Positions 45,410-58,201 of a stretch of 64,000 nucleotides of DNA are shown here, piece after piece. Every line of letters starts with the position of its first letter. Within the stretch, counting starts at the first letter, position 1. The notes beneath the pieces are model-generated. The model made no database searches. It was not told the origin of the DNA and worked only from the letters and a program-made list of their open reading frames with translations. The DNA comes from Dryococelus australis (taxonomy: Eukaryota > Arthropoda > Insecta > Phasmatodea > Phasmatidae). The translations under genes and the position numbers were made by a program. The stretch is from NCBI GenBank assembly GCA_029891345.1, contig CM056993.1, positions 111,516,123 through 111,580,122 on the forward strand, given 5' to 3'.

Positions 45410-46279
45410 GTTGACATTTGAAGGTGGTGGGGTATATTGCAGAGCTTAAAAGAAATCGTGGTATTCAGCTGATTGAGAAACAGAAGCAGCATTTCAGGTA
45501 ATAGTTTTGGTTAGTGTGTGAATACCTTCATCTGGCATGGGAACTGGTGATCGCAATTCAGGGAGATTATTGTATTTTATTCGACATGGGAGTTAGGGTC
45601 AGTGTTGATGGCTGTGTTATCTACGATGTTAGTAGTAGGTTGATGATTAAGCTGGAATAGAGGAAGAGACTGCAGTGAGAGTGAGCTGAAATTGGTTGAA
45701 AACATGTGGATGTGGTGATTGTTGTGATTGTGCTGCTGACTGGATGGGTGATATGCCTGAGTCGTCTGATGATATTTGTTATTTATTTTTGGTTTTATTA
45801 GTCTTAAAACAGGTGTGGAACAGGACCAACTGCTGCCATGTGTAGGAGGTGTTTGTGGAGGCCACCTGGATGATGAAATACATTGTTGTGGAACATATGT
45901 TGTGGAATACGATTCTTTATTGTCAACTATTATGAGTGCGAAAAAGTGATTTGGGGGTGGTCTGCTTTATTATTGGTAAGGGGGGTGTGGAGAATCGAGT
46001 GACCAGCCATGATGTATTTTTGGGTGATCTGATCACTAAAATCCAGACAGCAGATGAGTACATGCATAGCCTTCAGTGCACCCCAGCCATATATTGGGTC
46101 TGATGGCGGCAGCAGTACAGACACCTGAACACAACTGAAGCTTTACCCACTATGTAATCTATGTCCAGATTAACTACAGTGAATACTCTTTTGGAGCTTA
46201 CTGGAATAATAAACACATGCACCTCCACACAAAAACAAACAGCACACATCTTCAAACCTGTACTATTTTAACTAATTGA
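45410..46279 (-). other. Probable Jockey 5' region, then unassigned DNA
   Basis: About 45410-45960 continues with Asn/His/Ser-rich coding on the minus strand, likely the ORF1 N-terminus. 45960-46279 shows no recognised feature. Confidence 0.3.
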
Positions 46280-46335
46280 CTTGAACACTACTTTAACTTT
46301 AAAAAATGAGAACATTCCACATCGCGACACCAAAC

Positions 46336-46938
46336 TCATGAAAAGGAATCGGTACTCCACTTTAGTTGTAAATCTTCATGTATGTTCTCATCAGTCTCGA
46401 TTTCAACATTTACAGTCTCATCATGTTCTTCCCTTGAGCAACCATATCCATCAAAAAACTCACTACACTCATAATCAGTCTCAACACGTCCATCTACATT
46501 ATTTGAAGCATAGAAAAATACATCATTTTTGACAGTTCTAGGGCAATATAAATTTATTAGTGGAAACACATGTTCTTCAAAATTTACATGCAGCCCAGTC
46601 ATGAATTTTTTCCTACTCAGGTTGTATAATAGAATACCCTTTAAGTTACTTTAACAACCAAGGAACACACACTCTACGCCCCTTGGTTTTAACTTTCCAT
46701 TTTTTTCTGAGCTAGCCAGGCTCTACATCCAAATCCCTCGCAATCTAGACAGTTCTTTATCCACACTTTCTCCTTTCCACAATGCAATAAGTAGCTGATT
46801 TTCAATTGGCCTGGATGGACACATGTCAGCTTCACACCGAAACCTGGCAGCTTCACACCGAAACTCTTTAGTCAAACCTGATAACAACAATAAAAAACTA
46901 GTCATATTTTCAGTATCCCTATTGTATCTCTCAGCCAC
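46336..46938 (-). pseudogene. Copia integrase C-terminus and linker
   Basis: The frame at 46938-46723 reads MAERYNRDTENMTSFLLLLS and SRPIENQLLIALWKGESVDK, matching the Copia block (AER-NRT---R-ML--A-L---FW-EA) and the P-E-W-G-KP segment. RCEA and related residues are duplicated within it. The second frame (46602-46336) has EECEYSEF-like acidic sequence of the linker to RT. Confidence 0.6.
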
Positions 46939-47062
46939 TCCATTCTGTTGTAGGGAGTAGGTTATAGTTTTTTTCTGGGCGATACCATTTTCATGCAGTA
47001 TTCACTTACCCCATCGGTTTGGAAACTCTTCAATTTGAGCCCATGAAGCAATTTTACTTCTG

Positions 47063-47422
47063 TTATATATTCCTTGAAATTGAAAATGCCTCACTCTTCA
47101 ACTTCAGGAATTTCACAGTTGCAAATATGGAATAATCATCAATAAAACAAATCATAAACGATGCACCACAATTTGATTTTGTTGGAGAAGACATTAAGTA
47201 ACTGTGAACTAGCTCCAGTTTTTGGGCAGTCTTACACTCACTTTTATTTGGAAAGCTACTATGAAACATCTTACTCTGAACGCAAACAGAATAGTCACTC
47301 TGATACTCTAAACGGGCAAGACCAGGGATCCTTTTCATAGTGCCTGCAATGAGGTGGCTAAGTCGTTGGTGCCACGCACTGGCTGAATTTAATGCAACAG
47401 CTTCAATCTCCATATCATCCAT
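47063..47422 (-). pseudogene. Copia GAG-pre-integrase / integrase N-terminus
   Basis: It reads ASAWHQRLSHLIAGTMKRIP, CVQSKMFHSSFP, LELVHSYLMSSPTKS and FMICFIDDYSIFATVKFLK. These match the W-H-RLGH, C--C---K, LE-VHSDL-GP and F-DD-SR blocks of Copia integrases. The Asp of HSDL is replaced (HSYL). Confidence 0.8.
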
Positions 47423-47639
47423 AAGCTTAGTCGTGTTATTAGCTTCAGGGACTAGAGCTTGATGACTTTGATATACAACATTGACAAATACATAATCTGC
47501 AACACATACAATCCTTCCTTAACAAAGGCATTGAAAACACACTCATCTTTCAATACACCAATAGCTTTATCTTTTGTAAAATTTATGCGAATCTCACGTG
47601 TGGTTAATTTTGGAACAGAAATGAGATTTAAGTTTAAAT

Positions 47640-48290
47640 CAGGTGCATATTATAAGGTTTTCTTCATTTCTAACATAATTCATCCACCTGCATTCGACAG
47701 TACAAGCTTAATGGTATCAACTCGTTCTACCATAATTACACCCTTTCCGAGTGTTTCGTGTCCTCGACTAGGGGTGAACTCTGTAAACAATTCTCTGCAG
47801 GTGGTCACGGGCTCTGTAGCAGCCCTATCTGAACATTATTGTTTTCGCCCTCATCATGATTACCCATCTTTTCCCCAATAGTATTATTTTGTTTTTTGAT
47901 ACAGTCTTTGACCCTATGTCCAAACTCATTACATAGAAAAAATTGTACTTCACTGCAAAACTTACTGATATGTCCAGGTTTCTTACACTTAAAGCAGTTA
48001 CAATCACTTCCTTAGTTTACAACTTTCAGCAAAATCCTTGCTCCAGAATTCTTTCTTGTGAACTGTGCTCTCTTGTTTCCCATAGATGCTAAGGAAACTT
48101 GACTGTGTTCTCCATTGGGAGTTACCTGTTGCCATCGTCGTTCCTCGTCCAACAGCCACCTTTTAAACATCTTCATTATGAGGTTAGACTCCCTGAGAAG
48201 GTTCTGCAGAAACACATCATAATCATCCGCCGTAAGTCTGCTGAGCAGTAGATTTGCAATCATTTCGTCGTCGAAATTATTCCGCACTCA
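47640..48290 (-). pseudogene. Copia Gag end, zinc knuckle and protease
   Basis: Gag end 48287-48012 has MIANLLLSRLTADDYDVFLQ and NLIMKMFKRWLLDEERR, the Retrotran_gag_2-type pattern. A perfect CCHC knuckle follows, CFKCKKPGHISKFC, then a second partial one (LCNEFGHRVKDC). The protease region shows CRELFTEFTPSRG and YAPDLNLNLISVPKL, typical of Copia proteases. Stops and frame changes separate the parts. Confidence 0.75.
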
Positions 48291-48857
48291 GTCACTTTCT
48301 TGTTAAATATCTATAGCGATGCAGAATATGATTGCATTGTCATATGTGACATCTTGGTAACAAGCAACATTTCCTTCATGCTTAGGAGAACATGCATACC
48401 TAGTAGATGTTACAGGAATTTACTCCAATATTTCTCAGGCTAGTTTTGCTCTTTCAGAATCTTCGAGATCCAATAAGAAATCGTCCCCCAACCGATCGGT
48501 AAAGCACAGTCATAACTTGACATGCCATCAAGGGTGTCATTTGAAATGCCACACTTGGGCAAGCCACTTGACGTCTCCCGATATTTAGGCTGGACCATCA
48601 AGGAGAAAAATAGGTTATGTGGAAAGGATTAAAAAAATGCTACCATGTTGTCTGGGGCGCACAAGCATCTCAGCAGAAAGCACAGTTTTAGTTCGGGCAT
48701 GTGGTCCGACTTCTCAATCTCATAATTGCAGAAGTTGTAAGAGTTATCCCAGTATCCATATCCAATGCCTTGCCTAGTAGTAATTATCATGGCTATCCCC
48801 ATAGGCCCATGCTCACTCCTGCGCTATTATAGGCTGCCTTACGCCTTCTGAAAAATA
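48291..48857. other. Possible Copia 5' Gag remainder, unassigned
   Basis: No clear frame. Its position suggests the eroded Gag N-terminus and leader of the Copia fragment. Confidence 0.25.
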
Positions 48858-50227
48858 TGATGTGTGAGTAATGTGATCAAGAAATGACCGAAGAAAAAAA
48901 GTATAGTCCGGAACTTCACATGATATGACTATTTATTCCTTTAAAACTTCAAACATAAGCACTTACAACATTGGCCCGTTAGAGTGGGGTACACACTGAT
49001 ACTGAAAAGGGCGGCAAAATGCCCACATGAAATTTACGGAAATCACATCCCGGCCATATACAATTGGACCGGACTGTGGACCAATGCACTCCCAGGACCA
49101 AGTAAAACAAATGCTCCAGTTAATTAAATAAAAAAAATATTTAAATCTACATGATTGGTATCGAAGCAGTGAAGTGTTTGGGAGGGCATGCGGCACGTCT
49201 GTACCACTCGGTAACTAAGAGACGACTAACTAACATGGTAGCGGGCTGTAACCTTCCCAGCACAAACTCCCGCCACTGTGACATGTGATCAAAAATTACA
49301 CGAAAACATAAAAAAGTGAGATGGAGTGGATGAATGTGGTCCTGAATAAATAAGAAGCAATTAAAATTTTACATGATAAGTCTCTCTTGAATAATAAAAG
49401 GAAACAAATATATATGTAAACATAAACTTAACCATACCGTGTAAGTCACCCCAACCTTACTTCGGTGCCTTACGTTTTTCGGTGAATGGCCCTGCACGAG
49501 CCGGGATTTATCTACATTCATTTGCACCTTAATATTATAATTCACAAAACATATTAACACAACACTTAAAAGGGAATCAAAATTAAAAAGAACACTTATA
49601 ATTATCCGGCCACATTATGGCACATGGGTGTTACGTTATGTTACCGTGTTCATGGCTTGCAGCCGACGTAACACAAAACCCTATGTTCAGTATTGGTACT
49701 GGTTAGTAATGCTCCATTTTAGAAAATATATTTAAACAGGAAAATAAAACAAGCTCAAGCAATAAAAGGACACTGAAAAAATTGATACACAATATTTTTA
49801 ATGTGCATGGAGTATTACCACGTGGTTGCATAGTTAGTTTACGTTCTGGTGCATTGCACATTTCAATATGTTTCACTCAAATAAAACACAAGATACCATT
49901 AAAAACACTACAAAAACCCTTTCAAATAAATATTAACACTTAAGCACTGTATCGCATGGACGATATACACAATATGAAAAATCAACACATGGCCGTGCAG
50001 ACATCACACTGGTGCATACGGTGCAGCGTATTTCGGACCACGTTACTCTCGACACCTGGGCTGTTAATCGACAACACTGGCTGTACTCGTGAACTAGCTT
50101 GTTTCGGTGCAACCAAAATGTGGTGCACTACTGGACCTGCACACACGAGCGCCTGGTTGAGTGCTGCACCTTGCAGCGGATGCCATTAACGGCGGGGAAA
50201 TGGACTTGTGAAGAGTGGATGGCGTCA
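48858..50227 (-). repeat. LTR of the large Gypsy family, putative solo
   Basis: The + strand starts TGATGTGTGAG and ends GGCGTCA. Landmarks such as GAGTGCTGCACCTTGCAGCG match GAGCGCTGCTGCCTGCAGCG near the end of the 41.6-kb solo LTR. Flanking 4-mers are AATA and CATA (3 of 4). The adjacent Gypsy RT at 50228 is on the opposite strand, so the two are separate events. Confidence 0.5.
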
Positions 50228-50238
50228 CATAACTGCAA

Positions 50239-50650
50239 ACAATTATTAAAACAACAGATTCTCTAGCCATTCCATGGAATGCCCGCATCATGTCATGTCA
50301 GGATATTGGCAAATTCCAATCAGCCATGCGGACCACCATAAAATCGGCTTTATGGCCCCAGATAGCAGAAGATTACAGTTTTGGGCAATGCCCTTTGCAC
50401 TAAGGTGGACATGGGCCATGTTCCGGAGTATGATAGTGTGTGTTCTAAATGGCTTAGTGGGAGAATTAGCCATGGATTACCTCACTGATGTAATCATTTG
50501 GTCGTGTACATGTAAAGAACACACCCTCCACCTAGCCATCATCCTGGAATGGCTCGCGATGAATGGACTAACTATGCGCCTGACATGTGACACATTACCC
50601 CTTGCTATCCTAAGAGAGTTTGTCTGGCCGAGGCCCACAAGGCCACCACA
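50239..50650 (+). pseudogene. G5 reverse transcriptase, palm part
   Basis: It reads MSGYWQIPISHADHHKIGFM, DSRRLQFWAMPFALRW, VLNGLVGELAMDYLTDVIIW and HLAIILEWLAMNGLTMRL. These are RT blocks equivalent to SGYWQ-P, F-AMPFGL-NAP, YLDDV and H-----V---L. The catalytic box reads YLTD (50478-50489), with one Asp replaced by Thr. Confidence 0.75.
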
Positions 50651-50652
50651 GT

Positions 50653-51880
50653 TGTGGTGTGCACTCTGTGGACATGTATAGTGCATGTCGCGCCGCTGGT
50701 TCGCGACAGTGTCGGCTGGTGCAGAGTAACATCAGGGCACGCTGGTGCAGTGCAGCTGGTAGTTTTTCAGTGTAACACCCAGAGAGACTTCGCGAGGTGC
50801 AGAGATACATATGTTAAACCACCAACAATATCTGGACAAAAAGACTTATAGCTCACACCAATCATTTTTTATGTGATGTGTTATCAAAGCAATTTGTTAT
50901 ATGTTATTCCGTTTGGTTCCCAATGTATTGTTGAGTTCCTTTGTTATGTGTATCTTTTCTCATCATCCACCAGTGCTGTGTCCATTATCATTCATCAGTG
51001 TTTTTATGATTTAGAATCATCCAGAGTGTTGTAAGTATTTTTAATGGAGGTATTTTCAATGGTTCATAGTGTTAAGCAAGAGTTACGTTGTCATAACATA
51101 AGTAATTCCGTTCTGGCGCATGGGTCAGACGAGGCCAGCCGCACATCAGACTGGAGAGTCAGTCGGCAAGTAGTTTCATACGAGGGTGGTGCATGTGTCA
51201 CGAGCTTTCGTGTTTCCAGCAAACCGGGCGGCCTTCGGCGTTTTAATCATGGACACGTAACAACAATGGAATTTAACTATCTGGAACATTTTCTTTCATT
51301 AGTTATCTAGTACACCACCCTCACTTCCCACAGGACTAGTATCTCCCCGGGAAGCGTCAGTTGTCTGTAAAGTCATTGTGTGCCTTAAGAAATATTTGCA
51401 GCATAACCGTAGTGGCCAGTGTGGTGTTTGCCACTCTTATCAGCATATTAAGTGTTCCCCTGAGAATGATGTGTAGTGATGTCGAACAAATGCCACTGTG
51501 AATTAAACAATGCATAAGTTATTTCAAACATTTTGTGCATTTAAGGGGACCGTCTCTAACAATACCTGCTCATATTTCGTCAGTATTTCTTTTTTTTTAT
51601 TCATTCTTTTCTAGAGTATCTGTATTGACAGTTTGTTCCGTGGTTTATGGGCTTGTGGTTGGCCCAAACAATCCACACTCACAAGTGTTAATGCTTTTTG
51701 TAGTTTTATTGCCAAAAGCCTAACAATAATGGTACGAAGTCGACCCACCGGCTACTGCTTAGCAAACAACAATAATACGGCTTAATGATGATTTATATTA
51801 TCGGGGCCGAGGTCACCTACTTCATCATCGGGAGATTTTGTCCGGGGGTACAGCCCACCACCCAGGTATTCAATGAGTCA
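50653..51880 (+). repeat. LTR of the large Gypsy family inserted in G5
   Basis: Starts TGTGGTGTGCAC and ends AATGAGTCA. TTTATGGGCTTGTGGTTGGC and GTCGACCCACCGGCTACTG match the complement of G1 LTR sequence near 29770-29870, and GACGAGGCCAGCCGC matches another G1 LTR block. G5 palm and thumb sequences lie on either side. No clear target duplication was seen (CAGT versus TCGT), so the exact ends are uncertain. Confidence 0.65.
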
Positions 51881-51989
51881 TCGTACTACATCTTCACCAT
51901 CATGGTGTCATTATTGACTTCACCTTCACCAGCCCCCAAACATTTATACTGTCTTTTCAATACCTATCTCACTTCGCTCAACGCCATCA

Positions 51990-52550
51990 CACTACATACA
52001 AGGAAACAACAATCACAGAACTGTTGTCCCCACAATGCCGCTTCCTGTGGTCGGCCCAGGCCGAGGAATCCTTCGAGGTACTCAAAAATCGATTCAACCG
52101 ATCTCATGCAATAGTCTGCCTCAATGGTATGCAACAAGTGTGAGGCCAGCCAGGAATGATTATGAGCCATGCTCTTCCAACAGGTTGACAAAGGAGAAAA
52201 ATGTGCTATTGTCTATGACAGGGGCAAGTCAGGACCTACAGGATGGTGATATGATGTAAATTAGCATGAGTGGCTCAAACAATATCGCGGACATCTAGAA
52301 TATAAATGTTCACATTAAAAACAGATAACAGGTGCCTAGTGTGTCTAATGAAAATGCCGGAGTTCAGAAGTAAACTGATGCAATGGTCCTCACTACTTCA
52401 GCCATTTGATTTTGTAGTCGAACATGTTCCCAGAGTAGAAAATCAGCTTGCTTATGCATTGCATAGATCACCACGCCTAGATGTAGTGGTACAGGATGAC
52501 AGGGAATGGGAGGAAATACTCCCCCTCTGAAGTAACCGCCGACAATAACA
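51990..52550 (+). pseudogene. G5 RT thumb and RNase H
   Basis: Near 52010-52100 one frame reads ITELLSPQCRFLWSAQAEES, the thumb-to-connection block (PLTELL----F-W---AE-AF). Then 52306-52530 has MFTLKTDNRCLVCLMKMPEF, VEHVPRVENQLAYALHRSPR and WEEILPL, the RNase H end and connector as in G2. Between them the frame is broken. Confidence 0.7.
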
Positions 52551-52559
52551 CAGCAGATT

Positions 52560-53880
52560 CAGTCCACAAACACATAGTAAGCACGACAATTGCTCTCCTC
52601 CCTTAGCCCATTCGTCCACTACACCAGTGCAACTATGATGTGCCATCAACTGGAGACAGTCGGCCCAAATCCATTGGTCACCCCCTCCATTATTCTCAAC
52701 ACCGGCGATATGCACAAGAGTGCCACCCACCTTTACTACCACTTGGGTACTGCTGGAGTCAGGTGAGCACCCCATTTTCATGTCATCAAGATATATAAGT
52801 TGAGGGTGTGATAATTTGGGCTGACCAGCCAAGAGATGTCCCCAGCAAAAATTATGCTAGGGAAATGAATGCAGCGAGGGTGATACAGTAGTTACAGTGC
52901 TTCCAAGACCCCTTGTTTCCCCTCTCCTTCACGCCCTGTTCTTATCACATTGTGAGTGTATTAACAATGGAAAAAAAATGGGAATTCCAAAAGCTATAAC
53001 AAACCATGGTATGCGCATTCTAAAATAAATGTGCCTTGTTAAATACTGAGTCGAGCATGAGAACCTACATTCCTCCTAGGGAGGTTACCAACACCCCATG
53101 AGGGGTGTGCATACTCACGGTAATGCAAATTAATGAGTAACTGTATTTATGTTATATAGTGTCTTGTGTTTATATTTATATATATTTCCATAATGAAACT
53201 TTCAGTGTGTTTTTATGAATAACTTGTGCACTTGGAGCCGGGATTCGAGTGGCCTCCACAATGCTCATTCAGTTGGTTCCAGGTGCTTAATGAGAAAGTG
53301 GGCACATACTGTGTGCCACGGGCACTTTAACTTCTTTGTGTTAATCATAGTTTCTCTATAGTGTTGATTTTATTGGAAACTTAATTCTCTTTTGCATAGC
53401 CTGGGATCAGTACCATTCTCCAACCTGCCACTTTAAATCGCGCTGTAGGTATAACATGCTTAATTTTCTTTCATCGACCACATGCCATTTTATATGTATT
53501 GGCTGCTAACATGCAATATTTGCTAGGTCCATGTACGCGTATCTTCGGAGGTATTTTCAGTGAGTAATAGCAAATTAATCGAAAGTGATTGTTTTTATTT
53601 CACTGCCAGCTGCTTCACAGACATGTAACCTTTTTCGGTTTCTATCCACTGATGCACCACACCTAACAATGCTTATCTTATTGTGTTTTTGGTATGTGAT
53701 ATGACCACCTAAAAGTCTCAAATTATATTTAGAGGTGCATGAAAGGACCAATACTCTTGTTAGGTAGATGTAAAAGGGGTGTAGATGTAAAAGTGGCCAA
53801 ACGGCCCACACTCTAGATGAGTCTCTCATGCACTGGCGCCCTTTACAACACTAAAAGTATTCCAAACCTGGTACTCTAAG
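52560..53880. other. Unexplained 1.3-kb stretch inside G5
   Basis: In G1 the RNase H to integrase-finger distance is only a few hundred bases, so this stretch probably contains an insertion. No LTR landmarks, transposase or terminal repeats were recognised. A B-box-like GGGATTCGAGTGG near 53239 is too weak to call. Confidence 0.3.
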
Positions 53881-53899
53881 TCAAACCTTCCTTCTCCCC

Positions 53900-55050
53900 A
53901 CTAATGAGGTCATGACAGCCTGCCACGCGTACAACTCATATCTGCTGCAACAGAATAATGTAAAAAAAAAATCATGTTCGAGAGACCACTGGCAAGCAAT
54001 CTATAATCGTAACATGACCCGAGCACCTGGCCAATATAGTGAGTGGAAAATGTACATACCACCGAAGTGTGCAGTGACGTCTTCAACCAGGCTCATGGCA
54101 ATAGCTACTTACCCAGGGGTTAAACGAATGCAGAAGAACATCCTACATCAATAGTGTTGGCCCAGAATTGCATTCCAGACCCATGAATACAGGCAGCAGA
54201 GTGTGAAATGTAAATGTGTAAAATCCAGAGTATCAGATGAAGTTCAACAACAGCTATGGGTACCAAAAGTCCTCTTTGTAGCTATCATGCTAGATTTAAT
54301 GGTACCATACCCCTGCACAAAACCGGCAAGAGCTTCATACTTGTGGTTACTGACTAATTCTCACACTGGAGTGAGACGTTCCCCATCTCAACAGTTCATT
54401 CCACAATTGTCATTAAAATGCTCAGGAAAGAGATGTTTCCCTGGAGGGGATACATTAAATCACTACTTACTGATAACGGGACATACTTCTCGAGTGAAAA
54501 TGGCGAATCCTCTTTAGCTAATGGCTGGTCGAACACCATATCACAGCCACATACCAGCAAAGGGATAATCTGAAATAGAAACAGAATCAAGACTTAAAGA
54601 TCCTACTGCTGTTCCGGGTCGGATCAGACCACATCAACTGGGTGGAATATATGCTGACAGCAGTGTTTGCTTACAGAGGCTTTTTATTGCAGCTACAGAC
54701 ATTTCACCAGCAGCTATGCTGCAAAGATAAAAGTTAGCACTGTCTGATGAACTCACATGCCCAAATAATGAGAATGATGCCAGGCCAGGAGACGACATCA
54801 CACACCAACAGCAACATACAGAAATACTTTGGGAAGTATAACAATACAAGCCAGAATATGCAACACAGTTATTACCACTCACCAACTGCCCACCAACTAC
54901 ACTTCATCTCGGTCAAGTGGTATACATATGCCTACACATGCAGTCAGCTGCGACGAAGAATTTCTGACGACCTGCCGTGGTACAGTTGGTTGGTGTGCTA
55001 CCATTTGGGGTGCAGGAGGTTCTGGTTTCAAGTTCTGGGTAAGGTATGTG
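53900..55050 (+). pseudogene. G5 integrase, broken
   Basis: Finger region: YPGVKRMQKNILHQ at about 54110-54150 and a CKCVKS remnant. The first core region reads MLDLMVPYPCTKPA, the second LLTDNGTYFSSENG (near 54460-54500) in another frame. Later HINWVEYMLTAVFAYR (near 54630-54680) and LGQVVYICL (near 54910) mark the end of the core and the C-terminal domain. Multiple stops and frameshifts are present. Confidence 0.65.
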
Positions 55051-58000
55051 TGTTAATTAAGTTAGGTTATAAGTTAAGTTATAAGCCATCCCTGATAAGC
55101 CTTCCGGCATAACACCAGGGGACATTACTAAGCCGTTTCCAGTCCAATTCCAAACCAAATGAGGAATTTCTGGGCATAACTTGCACCCCGGCGGAGCAAG
55201 CCGCACAGGATAACAAAACAATGGGGATACACTACATACTTGGTGAATGTGAAGCGCCATCATTAGGTCTATGTATATCAAGACAGCATAATAACAATGT
55301 CTGGTAAACCACAACCAGTAGCAATGCTGATTATCATGATGCCTCAGCCAACAGGAATTATGGGGGATTCTCAGTATCAACCACATGAGAACCAACCTGG
55401 GGACAGTCAAGATGATGACAGTGCATCCCTAACTTCAAGGCAACCCAAGACAGCACCTGAAGTGTGATATTCCTAGGGAGGGGGAAGGTAGATGGAACAG
55501 GGTGACGATACAACATGCTACATGATCGTTCAGTACAAATAAGGGAATGAGATATCAATAGCGACAGTGATAAATGCTCATCAGGTGTCGTCACCCCAAT
55601 GCCACAATGGAAACGACTATGTCAATGCAATTACTGGATTACGAACAGCAGCTGTGGACAAAAGAACGAGGGTGAGATCACTCTCTTCCTACACCGACAT
55701 ACAGCACACACATCGGGCACACCTGCATGCAGCGGCTACATGCAATACCTGCATTAATCACATCGCAAGCAGGCTCGTTGTATAGGACTCCTCAACTGGC
55801 ATCGCAGCAGCATCTCCAATCCAGTAGAAGACCTACAGATGCAACACGACATTGTGTTGCCTTATGAAATACCATACCACCACCACTCCCATGCTGTCCC
55901 AAATGTCATCACTTGCCACCAGATGCAGACAGTGCCCTGGAAGGAAACACCATCATCAGTGTGGGGCCAAGTGCAGGTTTTACATGCCCTTACCTCTTAA
56001 CAGCATCATAACAGTAGGTCCGCTCCCGCCCAGAACGGACATGCTTTGCTGCTGAACATCAACTGCATAGCAAAGGGCATGCCATGGAGCAAAGACTCTC
56101 TTCCAGAGGGAGGGCATTTTAGATGACTCCTTCTCTCAGAAGAGCTAAATGCCAGTTTTACAAAATACTTCACCACTCCGGATCCAGGACTACTGTGTAC
56201 ATTTAACCACATGACTGTGCATTCACAGAATCTAAGTGTGCATACAAATTCATGGGTTTATGCTCATGACACCATGCATTCGTGTATGTCACCTGTTGTG
56301 ACCAATGCGCGAACAGAGAAGACTTGGAAAGTGAATCAAATCTGAACACTTCTATAAGCATGCTAATTTTCACCAGGGCACAATTCAAATGGGGACATCT
56401 ACAATGAAGTTTGTCATGCAATAAACGAATGCCCATTAAAACAAACCGAACATTGGTCATTTACCAAGGTATTTTTGAGGTGAATTTGTGCAGCCATCAC
56501 ACACTAATTCTTAAACAAGGAACATTTAACAAAGAGCATATGATCATAATTAATACAATAATTAAATAGATGTGTTACAGTATTAAATCTCGGAATTCTT
56601 TACAAAAATATTCTTGAGTGAAATAAATCATAAAATTCACAGGCAATGAGTTTCAGGCCGACCCACTCTACCACCCTCTCCGTTTAACAGGCCTGCCCCT
56701 TCAGATGAGTCCGGAGGGCAAAGGGTAATTTACAAGAAAATCAAAATACTTTGTTTATATGCAATGTCAATATATATTTTACATAAGAATTAAAATAAAC
56801 TTGACTAATCAAACACCTCAAGCTCAAAACTAACTAAAGGAAAATTGAATTTTGAGTGCACCCATCAAGTGCATAAGCACAATACCAGAAGTACATTGTA
56901 ATTTTCTTATGTATCCATGAGTATGGCATGTCTATGTATCTTTAGCATAGGTTTTCCAATCCTATTGAAAAATGATCCAAGTTTTTGCGTGGCCCGATTA
57001 GCGAGGCCGATATTCAATCGCCAAACTGCTGTCTTCAGGGGAGGTTGGCTTTATGATGCTTGGCGTCCAATATTCTTTGTGTTAACTAATTTTAGCTTGC
57101 AATAGCTTTTAATTTTACCAAAACCATTTCATCTGACCCCGAGCTGTATATACCACTCACACAACTTGCAGCTGGACTTACTAGTTTGCAGGCTCTTTTA
57201 CATACTTTAAATTGCAGCTCAACAGAAGAGCTTCGTTCTCCAAGTCTGCCTATTCCTTCATAGGGAGCATAGGCTTTTATGTACAGTGTAATTAAATGCC
57301 ACAATTTATTTTTACCTATTCAGAATATGATTTCTCATTTACTTAATTTGACAACCTGACTGCTTCGCAGTCATTTAAGGAACCCACCTACTGTGGGAAG
57401 TGTTTTACGTTTTTAAATTCAGTGCATCGTGTCATGAATATCCTATGTAACCACCACAGTGTATATGGAATGGCAGATGATTCAATCATTACCCCTAATT
57501 AAGATGTGCATTATAGAGTAGGTGTATCCACAGCTGACCACCCCTTGAGAGAGTCTTGTGTAGATCCAATCATTTACTGAGCGACTGGCGCCCATCTGAA
57601 GATTCTGCCAACCAAACAGTCATCTCAACTTAGGACCTATAACCACTGGTCAGGTCAAAATATTAATGCAAATTTGACCTTGTAAACATAATGTTTTGTA
57701 TGAATGTTTACATGTACAACATGCATACCTGCACACATAATGTATTGATGCCGACAAAGGCCCTCCTAGACTGTTTGCCCACCATTATACAGCTTCAGCG
57801 CAGCCAGTATCAGGGCTGTACCAGGTGCTCACATGCACATGTGCGGTCCATGTGTCTCTCGAATGGGGAAGTGGGACATGGCACACTAGTGCAATGAGTG
57901 CAGCAATAGTATAAAGTGTAAAGCAGAGTCAATGCCGTGTGAGCCAGTACAGAGTGGCCATGCATTCATGTTCGCTATACAGCGCACTAATATACAGAAA

Positions 58001-58201
58001 TATAACCCAAGTGCAATAATTCTGAAAAGTGTTTAAAGGGCAAGCCAGTGTCATGCTTGAACATGCGGCACATAAAATGCCCTTATAGACTGCCCTAAAG
58101 TCCTCATGGGCCATTGGAAGTGTTTTATTGTAAATGTCATTATCATGTGTTTCCATCCACATGTCATTCCATTCCATGTTTTGCAGTGTGTTACAGTTGT
58201 T
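55051..58201. other. Unassigned 3.1 kb, perhaps eroded Gypsy tail at left
   Basis: 55080-55470 follows the G5 integrase and contains a hydrophilic acidic frame (GDSQYQPHENQPGDSQDDDS), compatible with a Pol tail, then a purine-rich AGGGAGGGGGAAGG at about 55470. Around 55915-55980 a frame reads CRQCPGRKHHHQC, possibly a knuckle. The remainder (56000-58201) shows no recognised gene. Confidence 0.25.

Larger units (their letters stand above)
39870..45960 (-). mobile_element. Jockey-type non-LTR retrotransposon (LINE), interrupted
   Basis: The minus strand carries an ORF1 with zinc knuckles (45409-44040), then an ORF2 with an apurinic-type endonuclease (43680-42840), a gap filled by a solo LTR at 41602-42586, and RT plus C-terminal region (41480-39880). 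No poly(A) tail or target duplication was recognised. Many stops show it is inactive. Confidence 0.8.
46280..48290 (-). mobile_element. Copia-type LTR retrotransposon fragment
   Basis: The minus strand carries, in order, Gag C-terminal part (48287-48012), CCHC knuckle (near 47999-47950), protease (47830-47640), GAG-pre-integrase and integrase start (47422-47063), integrase end (46938-46723) and the following linker (46602-46336). Reverse transcriptase, RNase H and LTRs were not found, so it is truncated at both ends. Confidence 0.8.
50228..55050 (+). mobile_element. Gypsy-type retrotransposon copy G5, truncated and split
   Basis: The + strand carries RT palm (50239-50650), then an inserted LTR (50653-51880), RT thumb and RNase H (51990-52550), an unexplained 1.3-kb stretch (52560-53880) and integrase (53900-55050). 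No LTR of its own was identified. The left end abuts an opposed LTR. Confidence 0.65.

Noticed and set aside
55852..56055. CRQCPGRKHHHQC as a retroviral zinc knuckle
   Set aside because: Spacing is C-x2-C-x4-H-x3-C, one short of CCHC, and no surrounding Gag blocks were found. Noted only as possible.
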